From Marinobacter nauticus (lineage in GTDB: Bacteria > Pseudomonadota > Gammaproteobacteria > Pseudomonadales > Oleiphilaceae), in contig NZ_RBJB01000003.1 of NCBI RefSeq assembly GCF_003634635.1, positions 1,130,715 to 1,194,714 of the forward strand: a stretch of DNA of 64,000 nucleotides. The letters run 5' to 3'. The first letter of the stretch is position 1, and the number at the start of each line of letters is the position of its first letter. The position numbers and the translations under genes are program-made. Positions 1-9,053 of this stretch are shown here, piece after piece. The notes beneath the pieces are model-generated. The model was given only the letters and a program-made list of their open reading frames with translations. It searched no databases and was not told the DNA's origin.

Positions 1-1511
1 TGGGTGTAGGACTCGTTGATGTCCATCACCACGCCGTGGGCATCGGTGATAAAAATCGCTTCCCGGGCATTCTTGAACACCCTTAACGCCAACCGCTGCT
101 GTTCCTCAGCCTGCTTTCTGCGAGTGATGTCATGCCAGGAACAGAGTACGGAAGGGATATCGCTGCCGTGTTCATAAACCGGGGCCAGGGTCATGGCCAC
201 CCACACCCGTTCCCCGTTCGAACGCACAAACAGCCATTCCGTCTGGGACACCTCTCCAGCCGTCACCCGGGTAAAGAGCGCCTCGGATTTCTGTGACGAC
301 GGAGCTCCATCCGGCTGGCTATGAGGTGAGAAGGCCGCCAGGGACTTGCCCAACAACGAAGCTTCGGAGGTATAGCCAACCAGATCCACGGCCGCCCGGT
401 TGCAGTCCACCAGTTCACCATTGCGGATCATCAGCATCGGCTGGGGCCAACTGGCAATCAGTTTGCGCAGCCTGCGCTCTTCAGAGGCCAGCTGCTTTTT
501 CTTGCGGCCGAGCCAGAGACTCGTAATCACCAGCAGTACAAACAGCACAGCAACGGTAATCACCCAGTTACGGTATTGGTGGAGTATGTCGACCCAGGTT
601 ACCCTCGGCACCTGATCGTACGGCGGCATCCGCAGGCTTCGGCTCAGCATTTCGACCGACTGGTAATCTGCAGGCGGCGAAAACCCGGCCAGACCGGCCG
701 CCTGCGCCGCCGCATGCTCTGGCTCCAGAGCAAACAGGGCGGACGCAACCCGGCGTACCGTCCTGCTGTCGACATGGGGCAGAGAAACCAGAGGCCACTC
801 CGGGTACAGCCGGGTGGACAGAACAAACGGATAGCCTCGAAGCTGCTGCGGATTGATGATTTTCAGCTCATCTGCAAGGTTCGGGTTCTCGCTCAGCAGT
901 TCTTCATAGATGCCGGTGCGGATGAATCCGACATCGGTATCGCCCGCCAGCACCGAGCGGATCACCCGGTCGTGATTACCCAGAAACACCATCCGGTTAT
1001 GGCGCCGAACATCCACGTCCACGCTGGCCAATTCCAGCGCCTGGGCCTGATAGCCACCCAGATAGGTCAGCCCTGGCGTGGCAATACTCTTTTTCTCCAG
1101 ATCCTGCAGGCGGTTGATATCGTCCCGTTCAGCACGGGTAATGATCACGCCACCAATACTGCCCGTGGTTTTTCCCTGCCAGCTGCGGCGCAGGGTTGCG
1201 AGGGCTCCGGTCAGACTGCGATCACTGCGAATAACCAGAAAATGGCTGGGATTGGTGAGGAAGAAATCGATCTGGTTGGCCGCCAGGGCACGGTTCATAT
1301 CATCCTGATTGAAAACCTTCAGGTTCACTGCCATGCCGGTTTCCAGGGTCAGGTAGTCGGCCAGCGGCTGATAACGTTCGTTGATCACGTTATCAGGCCG
1401 GTAGCCAAAAATGCCGAGCGTGACCGAGTCGCTGGCTGCCAACTGCGCCGGTACATTGGCAGCAACCACCAACAGCCAAACCAGGCAGCGGTATATCACC
1501 CCCTTCATCAT
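1..1511 (-). CDS. Sensor protein with PhnD-like periplasmic domain and PAS domains (3' end beyond window)
   Basis: Translating the minus strand from 1511 gives an open frame to the window edge, 503 codons seen. It starts with an uncleaved or cleaved signal segment (residues 1-22). Next comes a PhnD/phosphonate-binding-like domain (about 25-290), with typical text such as LGIFGYRPDNVINERYQPL, a membrane helix (about 310-330), a PAS domain (about 340-450), and the start of a second PAS domain. Known proteins of this build are histidine kinases or diguanylate cyclases; the output domain is outside the window, so the enzyme type is unknown. The start ATG overlaps the stop of the upstream binding lipoprotein as ATGA (1508-1511), so the pair is probably translationally coupled and may sense one ligand. 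A second ATG follows at once. Confidence 0.85.
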   Translation of the reverse strand, partial: MMKGVIYRCLVWLLVVAANVPAQLAASDSVTLGIFGYRPDNVINERYQPLADYLTLETGMAVNLKVFNQDDMNRALAANQIDFFLTNPSHFLVIRSDRSLTGALATLRRSWQGKTTGSIGGVIITRAERDDINRLQDLEKKSIATPGLTYLGGYQAQALELASVDVDVRRHNRMVFLGNHDRVIRSVLAGDTDVGFIRTGIYEELLSENPNLADELKIINPQQLRGYPFVLSTRLYPEWPLVSLPHVDSRTVRRVASALFALEPEHAAAQAAGLAGFSPPADYQSVEMLSRSLRMPPYDQVPRVTWVDILHQYRNWVITVAVLFVLLVITSLWLGRKKKQLASEERRLRKLIASWPQPMLMIRNGELVDCNRAAVDLVGYTSEASLLGKSLAAFSPHSQPDGAPSSQKSEALFTRVTAGEVSQTEWLFVRSNGERVWVAMTLAPVYEHGSDIPSVLCSWHDITRRKQAEEQQRLALRVFKNAREAIFITDAHGVVMDINESYT

Positions 1512-2464
1512 GGCAAGCTCCGAGGCAGGAAAGCCGGCTCGGTCAGATGCTCATAGTGCAGGGGCGCATCTATCAGCCCCTCACGAACCATAATACTTGC
1601 CAGCGTCTTCGCCACCACTTCCAGCCGGCCATTGTGGGTAAGGTAGCGATGGTTGGCAGACAGTTCCGGTAACATCACCGTCGCCAGAGACTGACGCACC
1701 ATCTCCGGAGATACCTGCTGGCGCGTAGCAACGCGATAGACCGCATCGTGCGTGTTACGCACCAGATGCTGCAGGCCCAGAAAATGGCCTTTCACCAGAT
1801 CCCGTACCGAGGCTGGCTGCCGACTGGCCGCAGCATCAGTGACCACCAGAAGATCGAAGATGGTTTCCGGCAGCTGGCTGCTGTCGAAAAGACGCACCGC
1901 GCCCTCGTCCTCCAGCCGGGAGGCCTCCGGTTCGTAGCTGATGGAAGCGTCGATATCACCACGCTGCCAGGCCCCGATATGTTCGTGGACCGGTAAATCC
2001 ACCACCGATATGTTGTTACTGGTCAAGCCCGCGCGCTCAAGCACAGAAAACAACATGATGCCGGACACGCCACCGAGCTCCACCGCGACCCGTCGGCCCT
2101 GCAAATCCGAGAGGCTGGTAATTGCAGGCCGCACCAGAAGCACGTCCGCGCCCACGGAAACGTTAGTGACGGCAACGGCCTTTACGGGCACCCCGGCGGC
2201 AAGAACCCTGAGGGTTTCATCCAGGGTCAGGGCTGCGGCGTCCAGGTTGCCCGAGATCAGTCCACTGATGGAATCACTGGCCGCCTCACCCTTCACCAGC
2301 TGTACCGTTTCCGGGAGCCGGCCGAATTCTTCTGCGAGGTACAGGGGTTCGTAACCAATCCAGGGGTGAATACCGGTTCTCAGAGGATCTCGCCGGGAGC
2401 AACCACTCATTCCCGCAGCAACAGCGGCAGCTATCGTCAGGTGCAGAAAGTGACGGCGGTGCAT
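1508..2464 (-). CDS. NMT1/SsuA-type substrate-binding lipoprotein
   Basis: A 318-residue periplasmic binding protein of the NMT1/THI5/SsuA class. The start at 2464 is chosen because GGAG lies 7 bases upstream and the product begins MHRRHFLHLTIAAAVAAGMSGC, a lipoprotein signal with a GMSGC lipobox. A further ATG-like start at 2548 would bury this signal. The body has the family pattern: IHPWIGYEPLYLAEEFG near the N-terminus, then a SGNLDAAALTLDETLRVLAAG stretch. No permease or ATPase gene is adjacent. Instead it overlaps a PhnD-type sensor gene by 4 bp, so it may present a ligand to the sensor rather than feed a transporter. The ligand cannot be told from sequence. Confidence 0.8.
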   Translation of the reverse strand: MHRRHFLHLTIAAAVAAGMSGCSRRDPLRTGIHPWIGYEPLYLAEEFGRLPETVQLVKGEAASDSISGLISGNLDAAALTLDETLRVLAAGVPVKAVAVTNVSVGADVLLVRPAITSLSDLQGRRVAVELGGVSGIMLFSVLERAGLTSNNISVVDLPVHEHIGAWQRGDIDASISYEPEASRLEDEGAVRLFDSSQLPETIFDLLVVTDAAASRQPASVRDLVKGHFLGLQHLVRNTHDAVYRVATRQQVSPEMVRQSLATVMLPELSANHRYLTHNGRLEVVAKTLASIMVREGLIDAPLHYEHLTEPAFLPRSLP

Positions 2465-2572
2465 CCAGAAGCTCCAGGACAGAGGTGGGTAGTCTTTGCA
2501 TACTAATCCGTAGCCACTATAACCGTAAATCTGACCAAAGCATTGCACCGGGTCAAATTGAGCAAAATCAAC

Positions 2573-3481
2573 CTATCCCAGCGACAGAAAAACCCCCATC
2601 AGCACCGGCGAAAGGAAGGACAGCAGAAAGCCGGAAGCAATGGCCACCGGCACGCAGGCCAGGCCACCACTACTACGGATGACCGGCAGTGTGAAATCCA
2701 TGGCGGTGGCTCCGCCGTAGCCGATGGCCATGGCTGGCCGGGTATGGATTACCAACGGTATCAGGGCGAGGGCAATAATTTCCCGCAGCACATCGTTCAG
2801 GAAAGCGACGCCGCCCCAGGCGGGTCCCAGGGCATCACCAATGACAATGCCTGAGAGTGAATACCAGCCAAACCCGGAGGCCAGGGCCAAAGACTGATGC
2901 CAGGGAATATCCAGCACAGGCACCAGAGCCAGTCCCGCCACCAGGGAGCTAACCACCAGAGCCAGTGCAATGCCCAGCCCCTGGCGGTTCATCAGCAGTT
3001 TGCGCAATGACAGGCCAGCATTACGTAATTGCAGCCCGATCAGGAACAGCAACAACATCAGCGCCCAGGTGGCCACATCGTCCACCATCGGCAGATCCGG
3101 GAACAGGAAATACCCGAGCAGAGCACCGACAAGCACGGACAAAAGCGGTTTGAGGCCTGCCAGAAACAGGCGGCCATAACCGGGCCTGGAACCGGTTTCA
3201 GCCGCCTCCGTGTGCATGGGCTGCCAACGGTGAAACAGCCACAGGCCCGCCATGTTCGCCACCAGCAAGACCAGCACCAGCCCCGCTACCTGGGCAGCCA
3301 TGGTACCCAGTTGGCCCAATAGCCCGTCCATCTGTCCCAGCCCCAATCCCAGCAGGGCCAGAATGAAATACACCAGGGCCTCCACCGAATAGTGAATCAC
3401 GGTCATCAACTGACGATTGGAGAGGGCAATGGCAAAGCCCAGAAATAACGGGGCCAGGATCAGGAGCGCACCGGTCAGCAT
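2573..3481 (-). CDS. lysO: Lysine exporter LysO family (DUF340) membrane protein
   Basis: 302 residues, almost entirely hydrophobic, with about eight membrane segments. It aligns by eye along its whole length with Escherichia coli LysO (YbjE): LLLFLIGLQLRN, then LALASGFGWYSLSGIVIGDALGP, and GGATAMDFTLPVI. These are the family's conserved blocks, and the length matches (E. coli about 299). The known role is export of L-lysine and its toxic analogue thialysine. GAGG lies 5 bases before the ATG at 3481. It follows an unrelated DUF2288 gene with a 60-bp gap. No lysine riboswitch is visible upstream. Confidence 0.88.
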   Translation of the reverse strand: MLTGALLILAPLFLGFAIALSNRQLMTVIHYSVEALVYFILALLGLGLGQMDGLLGQLGTMAAQVAGLVLVLLVANMAGLWLFHRWQPMHTEAAETGSRPGYGRLFLAGLKPLLSVLVGALLGYFLFPDLPMVDDVATWALMLLLFLIGLQLRNAGLSLRKLLMNRQGLGIALALVVSSLVAGLALVPVLDIPWHQSLALASGFGWYSLSGIVIGDALGPAWGGVAFLNDVLREIIALALIPLVIHTRPAMAIGYGGATAMDFTLPVIRSSGGLACVPVAIASGFLLSFLSPVLMGVFLSLG

Positions 3482-3542
3482 GAAAACCTCGAACGAATAC
3501 AGGGATAAAGAGCAGGACAGCTAGGGAGAAAACCGGGGACGT

Positions 3543-3863
3543 TCAGTGAAGACGCTCACCAGACCGGTCCTGTACCAGCACCCAGGGGGCAATGACGACT
3601 GCCCAGAGTTCCGCATTGCGGTCGTACCAGGCGCGCGCGAGGTCAGGCGCCACCTCGCCCACCTGCCCACCGGACATCCAGTGCTCAAACTGGGCCTTGT
3701 TGTCCGCCGCCAACTGGGCCGCCACATTCAGCAGGTCCAGCTCTGGCGCCACTCGCACTACCTGGCCCCGGGCATAATAGGTTTGCAGCTCATGCCAGTG
3801 AATGCGGGAGGTCTCCAGGTTGAGCTTGGCCTTGATTTCGTCCGGCGACTGGGGGGATGACAT
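3543..3863 (-). CDS. DUF2288 family protein
   Basis: 106-residue soluble protein recognised as DUF2288 by the order of its conserved pieces: IHWHELQTYYARGQVV near the N-terminus, the middle FEHWMSGGQVGEV, and the C-terminal ELWAVVIAPWVLVQD. The family is small, widespread in Proteobacteria and without known function. It has no signal peptide or membrane segment. It lies between a lone receiver gene and lysO on the same strand, but gaps of about 60-70 bp give no strong sign of a shared transcript. Confidence 0.82.
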   Translation of the reverse strand: MSSPQSPDEIKAKLNLETSRIHWHELQTYYARGQVVRVAPELDLLNVAAQLAADNKAQFEHWMSGGQVGEVAPDLARAWYDRNAELWAVVIAPWVLVQDRSGERLH

Positions 3864-3932
3864 GACAACCTCGGTGATCAGTTCATTTGCGGGGCGCCAG
3901 CCTACCCTAAAACCAATGACGACGCACCCGGT

Positions 3933-4334
3933 TCAACGCTCCGGGTTGTCGGCCACCAGACGCCGGATATCATCGGCCAGAGTCATGGGATCAAAGGGTT
4001 TCGGAATGACACCGATGGCGCCCAGCAACCGGTATTCCTCAATTTCCGAGGGCTGTAAACGAGCGGTCATAAAGATAACCGGAATATTCAGCCCCTCCGG
4101 GCGCTGCTGCAGGGCTTTCAGAGTCTGAGGCCCATCCATACCCGGCATCATTACATCCAGTAAAACCAGATCCGGCTCAAAGTCCGCAATGAGTTTCAGG
4201 GCTTCGGAACCCGATTCACACAAACACACCTCAAAGCCGCCGACATCCCTCAATGAAAGTTCAGCGATACTTCGTATATCAGGATCATCTTCAACGTAAA
4301 GAATTCTGCTCACTGTGTTAGTCGACGCGTCCAT
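3933..4334 (-). CDS. Single-domain response regulator (CheY-like)
   Basis: 133 residues forming one receiver domain and nothing else. The acidic pair is in YVEDDPDIR, the phosphoacceptor is Asp60 in LVLLDVMMPGMDG, the Thr of switch residues is in IFMTAR, and the Lys is in IPKPFDP. GGGAG lies 4 bases before the ATG. It starts 15 bp after the stop of the REC-HDOD gene, in a leftward series 7167 to 3933 that looks like one operon. With no output domain it probably passes phosphate to, or competes with, the neighbouring Hpt and receiver domains. Partner is inference. Confidence 0.9.
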   Translation of the reverse strand: MDASTNTVSRILYVEDDPDIRSIAELSLRDVGGFEVCLCESGSEALKLIADFEPDLVLLDVMMPGMDGPQTLKALQQRPEGLNIPVIFMTARLQPSEIEEYRLLGAIGVIPKPFDPMTLADDIRRLVADNPER

Positions 4335-4349
4335 AATGCTCCCGAAAAT

Positions 4350-5462
4350 CTATGGTTTATCCAGCCCCAACCGCCGAATGAGACGCTGGTATTCCTCGTT
4401 GTCTGGCTCATCACGAGCCGCCAGAGCGGCAGCTCTCATAATCAGTTGGCGATCCTGGGTACTGTCGCCGGGCAACACATGAACAGCGCCGATCAACTCT
4501 CTGAGGCCAAGCGGCAAATGCCACTGAACTTTCAAACGGTTCCCGAACGGTTTCGACCAATCTTCCACCAGTTTTTCCAGTTGGTCTTCCTCGACCTGCC
4601 CACCAGAGGCATGAAAAACGTCGAGCACCTTAATCACCGCCAACTCTCCAAGACGACTGAGCAAAGCCGCTTGTTGGAAAATTGCCGGCTGCAAGCCAAG
4701 CTTAATCGCCAGTTCGCGTGCCGACTGCGATACTCTCAGAATATTCTGATTTACCGCCTCAGCGATCTCTTTCAAGGGTTCGAGCCTTACCGACCCGGAC
4801 ACATCCAACGATAGAGCCAGGGCCTGATTCAGCGACATGGCCACCCCGATGGAGCTAATCGCATCGCGGAGACTCTCAACTGGCTGCCCGGTACGGCGGA
4901 ACGACGTACTGTTGGCAACATCGAGCAATCTTGCGGTCAATGCTGGCTCGTCTCTCCAACGTTCAGCCAATTGAGCAGGGGAGAGCTCGCTCTCTCGATC
5001 AATTAGCTTAAGAAGCTCCACAAGATCCATCCCGGAGGAGAGCTGAACTACCCGCCCAAGAGACGCTTCCAGATACTCAGAAACACTGGCCTGTTCCTGT
5101 CCCTTAACAGGAAAGAACTGAGCCAATCGCGAATGAAGGAGGTTGATATCTACCGGCTTTGTAATGTATCCATTGATGCCATAGTGTGCTGCTTTCAACA
5201 CAGACTCGCGGTCGGCCCTTGCTGAAACAACAACCACCGGGACCTGCTTATCCTGGCTCCGGATCTTCTTAACGAAATCCAGGCCTGAACCATCGGGCAG
5301 ATTCCAATCTGTGACAACAAGATCGAACCCTCTTCCTAGCGCCATATACGCCTCAGTAAGAGAACTACACACCGTTACATCGACACTTCGGCCAGATCCG
5401 GCAAGAACCGTTTCCAACAGCTCGCCAAACAAGTCATCGTCTTCAAGCACCAATGCTCTCAA
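4350..5462 (-). CDS. REC-HDOD response regulator
   Basis: 370 residues. An N-terminal receiver domain (1-115) carries Asp52 in LVVTDWNLPDG and Lys in YITKPVD. An HDOD domain follows (about 150-330), recognised by ELLKLIDRESELSPAQLAERWRDEPALTARLLDVANS, DAISSIGVAMSLNQALAL and the later helical core. HDOD domains resemble HD hydrolases but usually lack catalytic metal ligands, and act in bacterial signalling. The start codon is TTG at 5462, supported by GAGGT six bases upstream; a later ATG would cut into the receiver. It lies 13 bp after the Hpt-REC-REC-GGDEF gene, so the two are likely cotranscribed. Confidence 0.86.
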   Translation of the reverse strand: MRALVLEDDDLFGELLETVLAGSGRSVDVTVCSSLTEAYMALGRGFDLVVTDWNLPDGSGLDFVKKIRSQDKQVPVVVVSARADRESVLKAAHYGINGYITKPVDINLLHSRLAQFFPVKGQEQASVSEYLEASLGRVVQLSSGMDLVELLKLIDRESELSPAQLAERWRDEPALTARLLDVANSTSFRRTGQPVESLRDAISSIGVAMSLNQALALSLDVSGSVRLEPLKEIAEAVNQNILRVSQSARELAIKLGLQPAIFQQAALLSRLGELAVIKVLDVFHASGGQVEEDQLEKLVEDWSKPFGNRLKVQWHLPLGLRELIGAVHVLPGDSTQDRQLIMRAAALAARDEPDNEEYQRLIRRLGLDKP

Positions 5463-5475
5463 GATTTACCTCATA

Positions 5476-7167
5476 CTAGAGTCCGGAGTGATAGACTGTG
5501 ACGCCATTCCGGCCACCACGTTTCTGGGCATAGAGTGCCCGATCGGCGGCTTCGATAGCCTGATCTCCGTCATCAAAATCATTGAGCTGTGCGATACCGG
5601 CACTAAAGGTAACCTTGAACACAGTGTCTGCCACAGCAAACTCCAACTCTCTGAAGCTCTCCAGAATCCGTTGCACTAACGCACAGGCTGCCCGTGCGTC
5701 GCACTGGGGAAGTACAACCAGAAACTCCTCGCCGCCATACCGACCTATGGCATCTGACTCACGCAAACGGTTGCGAAGTAAGTTAGCAAGCGTTCGAATT
5801 ACAACATCGCCCTGACCGTGCCCCCAGGTATCGTTGACTCGCTTGAAATGATCAATGTCTAGCAGAACGGTAGCGGCCTGATAGCCACCGCGCCGACAGC
5901 GAACTCTTTCCCTTTCAACCTCCTGCTTGATCAATGAGTGCTTGAGGAGTCGAGTCAGGCTGTCTCGATTCATCAAATCCGAGAGCTGACGCGCCCGGTG
6001 ACAGCGCATTTTGACCGAGCGAATCAGATAATCGTCAGAGACCGGTTTTACCAGAAACTCATCAGCACCTCCGGATAACGCCTTGAGCTGGCGCTCGGGA
6101 TCGTCCTCTGACGAGAGATAAATAATAGGCAGGCTGAGCCAACGAGCCTGAAAGCGGACCATTCGTGCCAGCGCCACTCCCGAATATTCGCCGAGCTCGA
6201 TGTCCATAAGCAGTAACTCGGGCTCAAAGCTGTGCAGCTCCTCCATTAACACCAGCGGATCGGACACAGCTCGCGCCTTAACGCCCACAGATTCCAGAAC
6301 CAGGCAATAATGCTCAGCCAGTTCCTGATCATCATCTACAATCATGACACGGGCTTGAAGTCCCGCGACTCGCTCTTCGACAAGGGACTCAATGCGCTCG
6401 ACCAGTTCTGGCAAGTCGATGGGCTCAGGGAAGAAAGCCCGACCGCCATAATCCGCAACACGGTAACGGCTCTGGAATCCATCTTCGTGACCGACACATA
6501 AAATGGGCGGGAAAGAACGATACGGATCAACATCTATCCCCGTTACCACGTCGGCAACTTTGTCTACCTCGAGATAGTGGCAGATGATTGCGGAATAGTC
6601 CGACACAGTATCTGGCAGTTTTTCCGCAGTGCCACCAAATGTGGCGAGTTCACTCACCAAAACGTCAAACCCATATCGCTTGAGATCTGACGATAACGTT
6701 TCCAACTGGTCATACCGATCGCCATCCGTGATCATCAGCAGACGAACCTGCATACCATGAGAATCCGGATCAGGCATCTCAGGCGAGCTAACATTAGCAA
6801 TTCCCGCCAACTCAGGACCTTGAGCATTGGCCATCGAAATCAACGCCCACAGACCTGAAGACAATTCCAGCACGTCAGGCTTCTGCGTGCTGCCTTGCTC
6901 CGGATCACGTCCCAAAAACCCTTTGAAACGCTTCTCGAGATCCCGGGCACATTGTCCAAGCTCTGGAAAACCGAAGGTTCCTGCAGATCCTGCTAGTTGA
7001 TGTAAACGCTGGCTGCAACTGAGAAGTTCTTCAGCACTGGCCGTTCCATCATCAAGCCGCCTTGCAAGCTTTTCCAGATCGACCAATTCACCTTCTAGAC
7101 GCTCAATAAATCGGCTTTTGAGAACTTTCAGTCGATTCGCTATGTGCTTCTGCTGTCGGCTATCCAA
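5476..7167 (-). CDS. Hpt-REC-REC-GGDEF diguanylate cyclase
   Basis: 563 residues. Order: Hpt domain (about 10-105; phosphorylatable His56 in RLHQLAGSAGTFGF), a degenerate receiver (about 135-265; no aspartate at the usual site, ICHYLEVD), a full receiver (about 270-390; aspartate in LLLMDIELGEYSG), and a GGDEF domain (about 400-560). The GGDEF domain has the active motif GGEEF, preceded by RESD as an inhibitory I-site, so it should make cyclic di-GMP and be product-inhibited. The start appears to be TTG at 7167. An in-frame stop lies just upstream, and there is no clear ribosome site, only a run of T. A divergent kinase gene starts 98 bp away, so they likely share a control region. Confidence 0.87.
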   Translation of the reverse strand: MDSRQQKHIANRLKVLKSRFIERLEGELVDLEKLARRLDDGTASAEELLSCSQRLHQLAGSAGTFGFPELGQCARDLEKRFKGFLGRDPEQGSTQKPDVLELSSGLWALISMANAQGPELAGIANVSSPEMPDPDSHGMQVRLLMITDGDRYDQLETLSSDLKRYGFDVLVSELATFGGTAEKLPDTVSDYSAIICHYLEVDKVADVVTGIDVDPYRSFPPILCVGHEDGFQSRYRVADYGGRAFFPEPIDLPELVERIESLVEERVAGLQARVMIVDDDQELAEHYCLVLESVGVKARAVSDPLVLMEELHSFEPELLLMDIELGEYSGVALARMVRFQARWLSLPIIYLSSEDDPERQLKALSGGADEFLVKPVSDDYLIRSVKMRCHRARQLSDLMNRDSLTRLLKHSLIKQEVERERVRCRRGGYQAATVLLDIDHFKRVNDTWGHGQGDVVIRTLANLLRNRLRESDAIGRYGGEEFLVVLPQCDARAACALVQRILESFRELEFAVADTVFKVTFSAGIAQLNDFDDGDQAIEAADRALYAQKRGGRNGVTVYHSGL

Positions 7168-7265
7168 AAAAACACCCCAAGCTTCGGTTTTGTCGGCTAT
7201 GGAAATACTCTAAGCTCTATCAAAGCATGTTTTCCAGTTGTCGACCACGCCATTAAGGAATACTT

Positions 7266-9053
7266 TTGAAAACCTTATCCCTTGGTCTTCGCGTAACGTT
7301 ACTCACCATAACAACCAGTATTACGGCAGTAACCGCAGTGCTGCTAATAGCTTACAACGGGGTAGTGCAAGACTTTGAGAACGTCCTGACCCAGAGACAA
7401 CTTCTGGAAACCGAATCTGCAGCACGCATGGTTGATCAGGAGCTTCAGATTCGACTGGACGCACTTCATGCTTTTTCGGAATTTCTTACCGACGGCGACA
7501 GGCTTCTCCCGACGCTTCGAATTTCTGAGCTCCTGGGACGCCAGGACCGTCTCAACGCGTATTTTCGAGCCGGACTACTAGTTTTCGACGAAAATGGTGT
7601 TGCTATCGCAGAGAACCTATTCGTACCGAATCGGTTAGGCACATCCTATGCCGATCGCCCGCATTTTCGTGAGTCCATCGGCAGCAGACGTCCCGTAGTC
7701 AGTCGCCCAATTATCGGGCGGACAACCGGACTGCCTCTGCTGTCTTTTCTGGCACCCATAGAATCCGACGAAGGAGATCTGCTTGGTCTTGCTGGTGGCG
7801 TTATCAATCTGGCCGCCTCAGGGGTTATCCCCGAAACCCTGGAGGAAGAGGAAGACGTCATTTTCAAAATACTGGATACCAGCCACTTCACACAGGTCGA
7901 CTCTCTACGACCCGGCACACCTATGCCTGATCTCCCACCGCCGGGCGAGGATGCGATCATTGACGCAGCGCTCTCCGGTGTATCCACAGGCATTGTTGAG
8001 GATGCCACTGGCAAACGCTGGGTCTACGCAACAAAGCATCTTGATCGCGTTGGATGGCTCTTCCTCAGAGCAGAACCCTATGACCGCGTAACTGGTCCGG
8101 CGCGAGCTTCATTCAGCAGTTTTTTGCAGCTCAGTGTACTGGTGATTCTCGTGATCAGCATTCTGGCTTGGATAGCGGCAAAAACTGCAACGGTGTCCCT
8201 TGAAACCATGTCCTTACGCATTCGTGACATGATCCAGAAGACTTCAGGGCATAGGCGCTTGCCTCCCAAAGGCCCACCAGAAACACGGAATCTGGCACTG
8301 GCTTTCAATCAGCTCATGGAAGAAAGAGAATCCCTCGACGAGATGAAAGACCAGTTTGTCTCGACCGTGAGCCATGAATTGCGAACCCCACTGACTTCCA
8401 TTAACGGATCACTAAAACTGTTGAGCGCGGGGGCCGCCGGCACGTTACCGGAAAAAGCCCAGGAGATGCTTACCATTGCGCTACGCAACAGTGATCAACT
8501 GCAACACTTGATTTCTGACTTGCTGGATTTCAATAAAGCTCTTGTCGGAAAGCTATCAGTCTACCCATGCACGATAGATATGCATGAGGCCCTGAGCCAA
8601 GCCGTGGACGGTAATCGTGGCATGGCTCACAGTTATGGGGTTGAATGCTCATACAACGTAGCACCTCATGCCGCGAAGGTCTGGGCTGACGAACAGCGTC
8701 TTCGCCAGGTACTCGACAATTTCCTGAGCAACGCAATCAAGTTCTCCCCCGAAGGCAGCACCGTGAACGTGGTCGGCGAGGCGACGAATTATGACATGAT
8801 CAGGATTACCGTATCCGACCAGGGCAATGGAGTTCCGGAGTCATTCCTGCCAAGACTTTTTGATCGTTTTTCACAAGCTGACTCCGTTTCAAGGCATTCC
8901 AGATCAGGCACAGGCCTTGGCCTTGCCATTTGCCGAGAGCTGGCTGAACTAATGGAAGGAGAGGTTGGTTACTACTATCGAGCCGGAGCCCATTTCTGGA
9001 TTGAACTTCCATGCCCCAGCAGCAACACAGAGGTGCTCCATGAAAACACCTGA
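7266..9053 (+). CDS. Membrane sensor histidine kinase with Cache-like sensor domain
   Basis: 595 residues. A first membrane helix (about 8-30), a periplasmic sensor domain (about 35-280) of Cache type with the signature YADRPHFRESIGSRRPVVSRPI and LSFLAPIES, and a second helix (about 285-307). Then comes a HAMP-like linker, HisKA with His369 in FVSTVSHELRTPLTSING, and HATPase with DNFLSNAIKFS, DQGNGVP and SGTGLGLAICREL. It has no receiver domain, so phosphate may go to the Hpt or receiver proteins encoded divergently. Start is TTG at 7266, set by AAGGAA five bases upstream. The next kinase gene starts inside its last codons. Its catalytic core is clearly a paralogue of the next two kinases. 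Confidence 0.9.
   Translation: MKTLSLGLRVTLLTITTSITAVTAVLLIAYNGVVQDFENVLTQRQLLETESAARMVDQELQIRLDALHAFSEFLTDGDRLLPTLRISELLGRQDRLNAYFRAGLLVFDENGVAIAENLFVPNRLGTSYADRPHFRESIGSRRPVVSRPIIGRTTGLPLLSFLAPIESDEGDLLGLAGGVINLAASGVIPETLEEEEDVIFKILDTSHFTQVDSLRPGTPMPDLPPPGEDAIIDAALSGVSTGIVEDATGKRWVYATKHLDRVGWLFLRAEPYDRVTGPARASFSSFLQLSVLVILVISILAWIAAKTATVSLETMSLRIRDMIQKTSGHRRLPPKGPPETRNLALAFNQLMEERESLDEMKDQFVSTVSHELRTPLTSINGSLKLLSAGAAGTLPEKAQEMLTIALRNSDQLQHLISDLLDFNKALVGKLSVYPCTIDMHEALSQAVDGNRGMAHSYGVECSYNVAPHAAKVWADEQRLRQVLDNFLSNAIKFSPEGSTVNVVGEATNYDMIRITVSDQGNGVPESFLPRLFDRFSQADSVSRHSRSGTGLGLAICRELAELMEGEVGYYYRAGAHFWIELPCPSSNTEVLHENT

Noticed and set aside
576..1556. Long plus-strand open frame (326 codons)
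   Set aside because: It is antisense to the PhnD-like sensor gene, whose minus-strand frame encodes recognisable domains across the same bases.
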